A stretch of DNA of 64,000 bases from Acinetobacter sp. ANC 4558 (GTDB taxonomy: Bacteria; Pseudomonadota; Gammaproteobacteria; Pseudomonadales; Moraxellaceae), in the NCBI RefSeq assembly GCF_002135375.1, contig NZ_NEGH01000001.1, positions 425,442 through 489,441 on the forward strand, given 5' to 3'. This document shows, piece by piece, positions 8,772-15,845 of the stretch (within the stretch, counting starts at the first letter, position 1; every line of letters starts with the position of its first letter). Both the position numbers and the translations under genes were made by a program. Below the pieces are notes generated by a model, which was given only the letters and a program-made list of their open reading frames with translations, ran no database searches and was not told where the DNA came from.

Positions 8772-8927
8772 GTCCGTTTTTATATCGCGCTGAGTTATTT
8801 TTATAGACGGTCATTATAATCATTTTATATAACAAATGGTAAAATACTGAAAATTTTAAAATTAAATACCAAATAAAGTAGTTGGTTTTAAAGTTCATAT
8901 TTTTTACTATTGATAAGGGGCGATTAA

Positions 8928-9047
8928 ATGGAAATCAATCAATACAAAGCCCTTACTAATAATAAACTACTCAAGCCAAAACCAAGAAATAGACCATTGC
9001 CTAAGGCAACTGAGAAATATTTAGAGGCATATGTCGATAAATTATAA
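8928..9047 (+). CDS. Small basic protein of 39 residues, unknown
   Basis: ATG at 8928 follows AAGGGG with a seven-base spacer, and the frame ends at TAA 9045-9047. The product is rich in Lys, Pro and Asn, with a central KPKPRNRPLPK segment, and has no signal peptide or membrane segment. A plausible terminator at 9057-9086 lies ten bases beyond the stop, so the unit start-stop-terminator is well formed despite its size. I do not recognise the family; an antitoxin-like or nucleic-acid-binding role would be a guess. Confidence 0.55.
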   Translation: MEINQYKALTNNKLLKPKPRNRPLPKATEKYLEAYVDKL

Positions 9048-9056
9048 ATAGCCATG

Positions 9057-9086
9057 AAAAATACCATCTTTAGGAGGGTATTTTTA
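9057..9086 (+). terminator. Terminator after the 39-residue gene
   Basis: aaaaatacc (9057-9065) pairs with ggtattttt (9077-9085) across an 11-base loop; the T run is part of the stem. Moderate strength. Confidence 0.6.
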
Positions 9087-9089
9087 TCT

Positions 9090-9281
9090 TGGACAATCTG
9101 TTTTTATGTAAAAGCAAATAATGAGCGAATCTCTGGTCGTTCTTGTTGACTTGCAAACCAAACCATACATCATATTGAACCTGAAGATTTAAATTCTGGG
9201 GTATATCGTTGTCCACTCATAATGTTCTCTTCTATGCAAAAAGAATAGACGAAATTTGTCTAGGAGAGTGGTGGCAGTCCA
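9090..9281 (-). mobile_element. Internally deleted IS3-family remnant
   Basis: Read on the minus strand, position 9281 begins TGGACTGCCACCACTCTCC, typical of an IS3-family end. About 60 bases on, an ATG (9220-9218) starts MSGQRYTPEFK, the hallmark N-terminus of an IS3-type OrfA, broken by TGA at 9172-9170. The other edge at 9090 begins TGGAC on the plus strand, giving only a five-base match to the first end. Everything between is lost, so this is a scar of about 190 bases lying directly upstream of vgrG. No target duplication was found. Confidence 0.7.
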
Positions 9282-9455
9282 TTTTATAAATGCTTTAACT
9301 AAATCGATATATGTAGGTTAATGATTAGATTAAATCAAAGGTTTTATTATAAAATAATGCATTATTTATCATGTTAAATATTAACTATGTGACTTAATTT
9401 GTATAATTTTTCTTTTATGCTACTATTACCAGTAAATGATTACTTAAAATAAAAA

Positions 9456-12080
9456 ATGATCACGAATATCTTTGCTATTTTAGACAAAATAGGATTAGGC
9501 ACACAGCGTCGTGCATTACATGTTCAATTTTCGAACTCAGAGCTCAATCATCAAGTCCTGTTACAACGTATCGATGGTCAGCATGCCATTAATGAAGGAC
9601 TGTCTGTAGAATTAATATGCTTATCTAGCAATCCTTATCTTTCTCTTAAGCAATTTATTGGTAGCCAAGTCGCAGTTGATCAAGTCACAGATTCAGGACA
9701 ACTGTTTAGAACTACAGGGATTATTACCGAAGCAGTTCAAGGTCAATCAGACGGTGCTTTGACCATCTATCGTTTGACCATGCAAGATGCAACTTCACTT
9801 TGGCATAAACGACGCAATAGTCGTGTATTTATGAATAAAAGTGCCATCGAAATTGTAGAAATTATCTTTAAAGAATGGCAAGAAAAAAGCCCACTTTTCG
9901 CAGCAAGTTTGCAACTTGATTTAACAGGGCTTCAACATCATTATGATATTCGACCATTTTCTATGCAATCCAATGAAAGCGATTATGCCTATATATCCAG
10001 ACTTCTAAGAGAATCTGGCGTGTCCTGGTTAATTGATGAATCTAATGCAATTGTTGCTAGTCAAAACCAAACGATCGAAGCACAAAAGTTACGTTTGATT
10101 GATGACAATGCGCAGTTTTCACCTTTAAGCCGTCGTACCATTCGCTATCATCGCTCCCATGCCACGGAGCAAACGGATAGCATTACCAGCTTTATTGCTC
10201 AGCGCCAATTACAACCGACTGCAATACATGTACAGCGTTGGCAAGCCGATGCTTTAGCACAAGAAGAAGGAGCAGGCTCAGTACTAAGCTCCCATCAACA
10301 CAGTAGCCAACAAGGCAATGAAAGCCTGAGTTTAGAACAGGCTTGGAATATTTCTCCAGCGTGGATCAGTGACTTAAAAGGTGAAGATCAAGCAACAAAA
10401 TCGAGCAATGCGCAAATTGAAAAACTCAATACGCAGCTAAATCAATATCAAACCTTACAATCTAAATATTTCACGGCACATGGCAGTGTTCGAGATGTGC
10501 AAGTGGGGTATTGGTTTCAACTGAATGGTCACCCTGAACTGGATCAAAATCATCGTGGCAGCGATCAAGAATTCTTAATATTAAGCAAACATTTTTATAA
10601 TCAAAACAATTTACCTAAAGATGTTCAAGAACAACTGGAAAAACTCCTGCAACAAAGCCATTGGACAAGAAGCAAAGACAGTACAGAAGAACGCCAAGCC
10701 AATGAACTAACCGTAATACGTCGTAGCATTGATGTTGTTCCAGAATATGACCCACAACAGTATCGTCCCACAGCCTATGTACAACGTGCCAAAGTGGTGG
10801 GAATTGATGGTGAAGAAATCCATGTCGATGAATGGGGGCGAATTAAAGTTCGTTTCCTCTTCACCCGAAATGAAGACCATACACATGATGGTGGCGCAGG
10901 TTCTAACGACAATGATACTGACTCTGCTTGGGTTGATGTTCTCACTCCTTGGGCAGGTGAAGGTTATGGTGCACGTTTCTTACCGCGTGTTGGTGAGATT
11001 GTGGTGATTGATTTCTTTGATGGCAATATTGATCGCCCTTTTGTGACGGGTCGAATCCATGAAGCACATCGACATCCAACTAAATTCGATATAAAAGGAC
11101 AATTGCCAGATACCAAGAAACTCAGTGGTATTCGCTCTAAAGAAGTGGCTGGGGAAGGCTTTAACCAACTACGTTTTGACGATACGACAGGGCAGATCAG
11201 TGCACAGCTCCATAGTAGTCATGGGACCACTCAGCTCAATCTCGGAAATTTAAGCCATCCTAAAGAACAAGCCCAAAGCGATGGACGTGGGGAAGGTTTT
11301 GAGCTGAGAACAGATCAATGGGGTGCAGTACGTGCAGGTGATGGTTTATTAATTTCAACCCATCGACAAGATTCAGCCGAAGGAACTCACCTTGATGCCA
11401 ATCAAGCAAGTAGCCAATTAGAATCTAACCTCAATCAGGCCAAAGCCTTAAGTGAGGTGGCAAAAAACCAACAAACTGATCCTTTAGAAGCGTTGGATGA
11501 ACTTAAAAACTTTATCGATCAAATTGAACAGCAAGATGAAAAGAAAGCAGCTGCATTTAAACAAGCCTTGATGATTATAGCAGCACCGAACTCAATTGCG
11601 GTTTCAAGCCATGAAGATATTCATTTATCTGCCGATAGGCAAATCAGTCAAAGTGCTGGGGATAGCATTAATCTATCCACACAAAAGTCTTTGATTGCGC
11701 ATGCCCAAAATAAGATCAGCTTATTTGCAGCTCAAGATGGTTTTAGGGCTTATGCTGCGAAGGGCAAAGCTGAAATTCAAGCTCAAACGGATGGTATAGA
11801 TGTCTTTGCGCGTAAAGGCATACAAATAATTTCAAGGGAAGATACGATAGAAATTATTGCCAAGAAAAAAATAGTACTCAAAGGCGGAGAATCTCAACTG
11901 GTGATAGAGGGAGGAGGTATCTTTCCTACTACAGCTAAATTATTTGAGAGTAAAGCAGGGCAACATGTGTTTAAGGGTGGGGAGAAAGTTGCCATGTCCA
12001 TAAATGCTCTTCCGCAACCGATTTGTATTGAATGCTTTATAAAGGCTGCCAAGGAAGGTTCAGGGATTTTAAGAAGATGA
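9456..12080 (+). CDS. vgrG: Type VI secretion tip protein VgrG
   Basis: Spike protein at the tip of the T6SS tube, 874 residues. The N-terminal two thirds is the gp27/gp5-like VgrG core (Phage_GPD region with SNESDYAYISRLLRESG near 170-190, then the OB-fold HVDEWGRIKVRF and LPRVGEIVVIDFFDGNIDRP). The DUF2345 region (about 560-800) and the beta-helix repeat follow. The end (GGIFPTT, CIECFIKAAKEGSG) matches the plain Acinetobacter VgrG tail with no fused toxin domain, so cargo must be carried by partners. The next gene overlaps its stop by four bases (ATGA). No other T6SS structural genes are present, so this is an orphan vgrG island. Confidence 0.96.
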   Translation: MITNIFAILDKIGLGTQRRALHVQFSNSELNHQVLLQRIDGQHAINEGLSVELICLSSNPYLSLKQFIGSQVAVDQVTDSGQLFRTTGIITEAVQGQSDGALTIYRLTMQDATSLWHKRRNSRVFMNKSAIEIVEIIFKEWQEKSPLFAASLQLDLTGLQHHYDIRPFSMQSNESDYAYISRLLRESGVSWLIDESNAIVASQNQTIEAQKLRLIDDNAQFSPLSRRTIRYHRSHATEQTDSITSFIAQRQLQPTAIHVQRWQADALAQEEGAGSVLSSHQHSSQQGNESLSLEQAWNISPAWISDLKGEDQATKSSNAQIEKLNTQLNQYQTLQSKYFTAHGSVRDVQVGYWFQLNGHPELDQNHRGSDQEFLILSKHFYNQNNLPKDVQEQLEKLLQQSHWTRSKDSTEERQANELTVIRRSIDVVPEYDPQQYRPTAYVQRAKVVGIDGEEIHVDEWGRIKVRFLFTRNEDHTHDGGAGSNDNDTDSAWVDVLTPWAGEGYGARFLPRVGEIVVIDFFDGNIDRPFVTGRIHEAHRHPTKFDIKGQLPDTKKLSGIRSKEVAGEGFNQLRFDDTTGQISAQLHSSHGTTQLNLGNLSHPKEQAQSDGRGEGFELRTDQWGAVRAGDGLLISTHRQDSAEGTHLDANQASSQLESNLNQAKALSEVAKNQQTDPLEALDELKNFIDQIEQQDEKKAAAFKQALMIIAAPNSIAVSSHEDIHLSADRQISQSAGDSINLSTQKSLIAHAQNKISLFAAQDGFRAYAAKGKAEIQAQTDGIDVFARKGIQIISREDTIEIIAKKKIVLKGGESQLVIEGGGIFPTTAKLFESKAGQHVFKGGEKVAMSINALPQPICIECFIKAAKEGSGILRR

Positions 12081-12562
12081 TTTTAGATTTACGAAAGTTA
12101 GAAGCTTATTTATTCAATAATGATGAAAAAAAAGATTTATTTTGTCTGCTAGATGGTGCACAACTTGAACATGAAAAGAACTTAGATATAGAGCATATTT
12201 ATGGAAAATGCTTATATATATTCAAAGGCACTTATGAAGAAGAAGCATATAAATATGGACCTATATTATTTGATTTGAGTGTTTCAAACAAGGAACAGCT
12301 AGTATCCTTAATAGAATTGATGAATGCAAAAGACTCTATGATTTTCATAAAAAGTAATTTAGACATTAAGATATTAAATAATAAATTACTCGAAAATTTA
12401 TATCTTAAATTTGAAGATGGTGGAGTAGGAATTTTGAGATTTTACGATCCTCGAGTATTGAAACGTTTTTCACAAATTATGACGGAGGAGCAAAAAGATC
12501 AATTTATGGATGGAATAGAAGCAATCTATTTTATGCTTAATAATGTGAGTTATGAGATTTAA
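12077..12562 (+). CDS. DUF4123-like T6SS adaptor/chaperone
   Basis: A 161-residue protein immediately after vgrG, overlapping it as ATGA, so translationally coupled. The sequence (ILDLRKLEAYLF at the start, CLLDGAQLEHE, GPILFDLS, LRFYDPRVLKRF) has the layout of DUF4123 proteins, which load effectors on VgrG. The longer frame starting at 12032 lies inside vgrG; the overlapping ATG at 12077 is preferred. Base composition is much more AT-rich than vgrG, as are the next three genes. Its likely cargo is the nuclease effector two genes downstream. The family call is by recognition of layout and context. Confidence 0.82.
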   Translation: MILDLRKLEAYLFNNDEKKDLFCLLDGAQLEHEKNLDIEHIYGKCLYIFKGTYEEEAYKYGPILFDLSVSNKEQLVSLIELMNAKDSMIFIKSNLDIKILNNKLLENLYLKFEDGGVGILRFYDPRVLKRFSQIMTEEQKDQFMDGIEAIYFMLNNVSYEI

Positions 12563-12911
12563 AATAATGATGAAATTAGATCAAACACAAATAGATAGCT
12601 TAGAAAGTGTAAAAGATAGAAAAGAGCTTTGTGAAAAAATATATAGTTATATCTTAGCTAATAAAGAATCTTTTAAAGAGTACCGAGTTGATTATGCATA
12701 TCTAAACTCAGAGATTTACTCTAGTTTTGATTTGCTTATTTCACTGTTACTAACTGATAACGAAGTTATTTCACAGCTTATTGTGTGGGATGTAATTATT
12801 AGAAAAGATATTCTCCAGGATAAAGAAATACAGAAATTAATATATGGTTCTAATATTAGGGCGAAAGATTTATTGGCAGTCTTAGAATTTAATGAGCTAA
12901 GGGATAACTAA
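12552..12911 (+). CDS. Unknown protein of the VgrG island (119 residues)
   Basis: Predominantly helical, charged, soluble protein with no signal peptide, no membrane segment and no motif I recognise. It overlaps the end of the DUF4123 gene by 11 bases if it starts at ATG 12552; ATG 12567 or 12570 are alternative starts. It ends one base before the start of the effector gene, so it is locked into the vgrG operon between adaptor and toxin. That place suggests a second loading factor or effector-specific chaperone, or part of the cargo, but this is inference from position only. Confidence 0.75.
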   Translation: MRFKIMMKLDQTQIDSLESVKDRKELCEKIYSYILANKESFKEYRVDYAYLNSEIYSSFDLLISLLLTDNEVISQLIVWDVIIRKDILQDKEIQKLIYGSNIRAKDLLAVLEFNELRDN

Positions 12912-12912
12912 T

Positions 12913-13551
12913 ATGTGGGGAATACTTTTTCGTGGTGTCTTCGCAGGTGGTGCTAGAACTGTTGCTATTGGAACTGGTGAAGTTATTGTTACACAAGGTG
13001 GCAAAAAAATAGCAATAGAAGCGATTAAAGGTATGGCAACTATAGTTCTTGTTAAAGAAGTGAGCAAGGATAAAACAAAGCAAGAACGTTGTAATAAATG
13101 TGAACCTTATACATTAGGTAATAAACATTTGATTAAGCGCTCTATGGGTGCTGAAATTAATACTGTATATCAATATAAAATAGCAAATTTATCAAGTTAC
13201 CCTTTAACTTTTAAAAGTTATACCCCTTATATTGCTGAAGGAAATAAAAAGGCGACGACTCCGATTGAGGAATGGAATGTGGGAGCAACATCCTTTGATG
13301 GATTATGGCCAATGGAATGTATTTTGGTTGAAGCAAAAGGTCAATATGCTCAATTTTTGGATTCGAAAAAGCCTGATTTTTTAAAAACTAATGTTTATCG
13401 AGATTTGGTATTAGAGGCAACAAGACAAAAGCGAGTCATTATTGGGTATAAAACTGCAAAATTAACATGGTATTTTTATGAAGATATGGCTAGAAATTAT
13501 TTTATATTACAAGGTGGAGGTATTATCACCTCTATATTTATGCCATTATAA
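12913..13551 (+). CDS. T6SS cargo effector with Tox-REase-5 nuclease domain
   Basis: A 212-residue protein with a glycine-rich hydrophobic N-terminus (about 1-50) and a C-terminal Tox-REase-5 domain (restriction-endonuclease fold toxin). The core reads SFDGLW then LVEAKGQYAQF, giving Asp129, Glu140 and Lys142 as the PD-(D/E)xK catalytic set; downstream EATRQ and KLTWYFYED fit the family. The CNKC pair at 60-63 is also typical. Predicted action is DNA cleavage in recipient cells. There is no PAAR, Rhs or VgrG part, so it must travel as a separate cargo, presumably with the DUF4123 protein. The cognate immunity gene follows 12 bases later. AT-rich compared with core genes. Confidence 0.85.
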   Translation: MWGILFRGVFAGGARTVAIGTGEVIVTQGGKKIAIEAIKGMATIVLVKEVSKDKTKQERCNKCEPYTLGNKHLIKRSMGAEINTVYQYKIANLSSYPLTFKSYTPYIAEGNKKATTPIEEWNVGATSFDGLWPMECILVEAKGQYAQFLDSKKPDFLKTNVYRDLVLEATRQKRVIIGYKTAKLTWYFYEDMARNYFILQGGGIITSIFMPL

Positions 13552-13563
13552 ATAGGATTGATT

Positions 13564-14253
13564 ATGCGCGAATTTTTCTTTAGCACACGTTTATATAAGC
13601 AATTACCTACGACTGAAATTGCGATTCAAGAACAATTAGAGATTCTAGAAAAATTAGTAAAAAAAATAAGTGGTATAGATCATATTTTTAAAACTTGGTT
13701 TGTAAATAATGCTACAAGCTCAAAGCCACCACTAGATTATCCTTTCCCATCGGAATCAGCTTATAAGTATCTTTTTAATCGAAAAAAAGAAGATGAATAC
13801 AAAGGCTTTTTATTATGGAATGGGGAAGATAAAGTCACTTTTTCTAGTTTAAATTTTGACTCATTTAATATAAGTATGAGTTTTTATAAAGAGCTTACGA
13901 ATAATCAAGTAATCAAATTATTTAAAATATTCTTGGAATTAGTTAAATTTCAATATATATATCTTAATAATAATTTTTTTGCTGACATAAATATTTTTCC
14001 TCATAGACTCAGTACAACATCAATTTGCTATGTTCCAAAAATAATAGATGAAAACCAAATTCCCCATTTATATCAAAAGATTGAAATAAATAATGAGTTA
14101 AACCAAGGAATGATTTTAATTTTTGATGAAAATTTGTTTGATGAATCCGACTCCATGAAGAAAAAGATTCAGGAAAATTCTATTGCTTTAGTTGATTTAA
14201 ACCTTATACCAGAAGCTGAATTAAATTCTGATTTTTTTGAGATTGATGAATAG
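13564..14253 (+). CDS. Imm52-type immunity protein
   Basis: Cytoplasmic protein of 230 residues right after the Tox-REase-5 effector. The layout (N-terminal FSTRLY, a helical region around the WF of FKTWFVNN, then KGFLLWNGE and an acidic C-terminus) fits the Imm52 immunity family, which is known to pair with Tox-REase-5 toxins. The acidic tail suits binding to a basic nuclease. ATG 13564 with TAGGA in front is preferred over TTG 13558. Its neighbour on the right is an insertion-sequence scar, so the operon probably once continued. Confidence 0.8.
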   Translation: MREFFFSTRLYKQLPTTEIAIQEQLEILEKLVKKISGIDHIFKTWFVNNATSSKPPLDYPFPSESAYKYLFNRKKEDEYKGFLLWNGEDKVTFSSLNFDSFNISMSFYKELTNNQVIKLFKIFLELVKFQYIYLNNNFFADINIFPHRLSTTSICYVPKIIDENQIPHLYQKIEINNELNQGMILIFDENLFDESDSMKKKIQENSIALVDLNLIPEAELNSDFFEIDE

Positions 14254-14260
14254 TTCAAAA

Positions 14261-14496
14261 GGATAGTATCTTCAAATACACCATAACTTGTTGCAACATG
14301 AAATAAGAGTTCGATATTCTCATCAATAGCTTAAACAGAGTAAAATCTGATCTTCAATACACAGTTTTGGTGGTCTGCCTTTAGAAGAAACTTCCATCTT
14401 CATTTAATCAATTATTAGAGAAAATGTTGAACGAGATATGCCTGTATAACGCTTAAACTGTGTTTGAGAAAGTTTTTTTGAATCGACGTATTTCAT
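14261..14496 (-). mobile_element. IS5-family (ISL2-like) transposase fragment
   Basis: On the minus strand an ATG at 14496-14494 starts MKYVDSKKLSQTQFKRYTG, then after a stop GRPPKLCIEDQILLCLSY, two stops, EYRT and, after a frameshift, FHVATSYGV. This is the N-terminal helix-turn-helix segment of IS5-type transposases that carry GRPxKLxxEDQ and EYRTYFHI. Only this end survives. It lies exactly between the Imm52 gene and the stub of another effector, marking where the island was rearranged. Confidence 0.8.
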
Positions 14497-14501
14497 CCAT
14501 A

Positions 14502-14660
14502 AATGGTGTTAGCAATGTTGGCCAAGCAGCAAAAAAGCTTAGTTCTGTTGGTGCTAATGAGCATCAAAGTAAGATGGATGCAATTGCTGAAGAAAAATGA
14601 AAACAAAGAGAATATCAAAAAGATCCAATGGGTAGATGGCATATTAAAGGTTCAGATTGA
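14502..14660 (+). pseudogene. C-terminal stub of a lost protein, possibly a T6SS effector
   Basis: The plus-strand frame from 14502 reads NGVSNVGQAAKKLSSVG, then AIAEEK, a TGA at 14598-14600, and KQREYQKDPMGRWHIKGSD before TGA 14658-14660. It looks like the tail of a larger protein whose body was removed at the IS scar. Its place in front of a lipoprotein immunity candidate and behind a VgrG effector pair suggests it was an effector. The family is not recognised; the first TGA may replace a Trp codon. Confidence 0.45.
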
Positions 14661-14679
14661 TTTTACAAGAGAAAATTGT

Positions 14680-15471
14680 ATGAAATTGAAATACCTAATA
14701 TTAATTAGTTTACTGAGTTTAAGTACAGTTGGAATAGTTTCTTGTACCAAGCAAGTTTCAGTAAGCTCAATATCATCACAATCACAGGAAAGTGATGCTG
14801 AAAAAAATTATGATGAAGGGCAAAAATATTTATTAGGTGAAGAAGTTACTCAAGATTATGTTAAAGCCTTTAAACTCATTAAGGAAGCTGCAGATGCAGG
14901 ATTACCGATAGCCCAAAATAATTTAGGTGCTATTTATATGAATAGTTTAGGTGTTAAGCAGGATAAAGAAAAAGCCTTTTATTGGTTAGAAAAATCTGCA
15001 AACCAAAATTTTGCTGAAGCTCAATATAATTTAGGGATTATGTATGATCAGGGATTTTATGTTCAAAAAGATCATGAAAAAGCATTGGAGTTGTTTAAGA
15101 AATCTGCGGATCAAAACTTTGCGGCCGCTCAATTTAATTTAGCGAATGCTTATTTACATGGAAATGGTATTGCTAAAGATGAAAAGAAAGCATTGGAATT
15201 ATATGAAAAATCAGCAGATCAAAACTTTGCTAAGGCTCAATATAATTTGGCCGATATATATTTAGATGGAAGTGATGAGGTCCCTCAAGATGAAAAGGCA
15301 GCATTTGAATTATATAAAAAGGCGGCAGAGCAAAACCTTCCTGAAGCACAATATAATTTAGGTTTAATGTATGAAAGAGGGCTTAATGCTAATGCTAGAT
15401 ATTGGTATTCAAAATCATTAGAAAATGGAATATCTCAGGCAGAAGAAGCACTGAAAAGATTAAATGAATAA
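14680..15471 (+). CDS. Sel1-repeat lipoprotein, possible orphan T6SS immunity protein
   Basis: A 263-residue lipoprotein: signal peptide with a V-S-C lipobox near residue 22, then about six Sel1-like repeats, each carrying A..QYNLG.MY / KAFELYKKSA type sequence in 36-residue steps. Sel1 repeats are protein-binding superhelices. ATG 14680 is chosen because it begins the signal peptide; the longer frame from 14503 runs through the stub of the preceding gene. Sel1-repeat lipoproteins are known immunity proteins for some T6SS phospholipase effectors, and this gene follows an effector-like stub in a VgrG island, so an orphan periplasmic immunity role is a reasonable inference. A general adaptor role is the alternative. 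Confidence 0.8.
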   Translation: MKLKYLILISLLSLSTVGIVSCTKQVSVSSISSQSQESDAEKNYDEGQKYLLGEEVTQDYVKAFKLIKEAADAGLPIAQNNLGAIYMNSLGVKQDKEKAFYWLEKSANQNFAEAQYNLGIMYDQGFYVQKDHEKALELFKKSADQNFAAAQFNLANAYLHGNGIAKDEKKALELYEKSADQNFAKAQYNLADIYLDGSDEVPQDEKAAFELYKKAAEQNLPEAQYNLGLMYERGLNANARYWYSKSLENGISQAEEALKRLNE

Positions 15472-15692
15472 GAAGCATATAAAAAATTAAAAATAAGTAA
15501 TGAATTATATATTGGGCTTGAGAGAGTTTATTTGATTTTAACAAAATGTTGCCCTCATTAATGAGGGTACCAAATTTCAAAACATTAGATTTGGTGATAT
15601 AATTAGGTTTAAAACGACATTAAAACAAAAATTAGGGAATTTTCTAATTCACCTGTTTCGTCAATTAAATTTAAGCTATTGATTTTAAAAAT
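15472..15692. other. Spacer with several inverted repeats
   Basis: Contains a perfect 16-base palindrome ccctcattaatgaggg (15552-15567), then accaaat/atttggt (15569-15575 and 15589-15595) and a perfect TATAAT at 15598-15603 without a good -35. No protein frame. Could be the leftover end of a transcription unit or a small RNA locus. Confidence 0.4.
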
Positions 15693-15716
15693 AAAAAAGC
15701 CCCATGGTTAGGGGCT
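15693..15716 (-). terminator. Terminator of the dicarboxylate transporter gene
   Basis: agcccc (15698-15703) pairs with ggggct (15711-15716); the A run at 15693-15698 gives a U tract on the minus strand. It lies about 130 bases after the stop of the minus-strand transporter. Confidence 0.8.
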
Positions 15717-15845
15717 AGTCGTATCACTCACGTAATACTCATATAAGGCTCATCTCATACTATGTTTATTAAAACATAAATTGATGAATAAAGATAATAA
15801 AAGTATTTAGTCTATTCATTAAATTAAAAAGAATATTCTAGAATA

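Larger units (their letters stand above)
8421..8927. other. 507-base stretch with two strong hairpins and no clear protein gene
   Basis: A tiny frame with TTG start at 8466 and AGAGGA in front ends at 8531 (21 codons) and is too short to defend. Two hairpins follow, one ending plus-strand transcription (8697-8727), the other minus-strand transcription (8734-8771). The 65-residue minus-strand frame at 8701-8898 runs through the hairpin and has no protein-like features. A small RNA on either strand is possible. Confidence 0.5.

Noticed and set aside
8701..8898. Minus-strand frame of 65 residues
   Set aside because: It runs through the terminator hairpin at 8734-8771 and lacks protein-like features.
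9456..15471. Complete type VI secretion system
   Set aside because: Only VgrG, an adaptor, effector and immunity-type genes are present; no tss sheath, baseplate or membrane-complex genes lie in the window.
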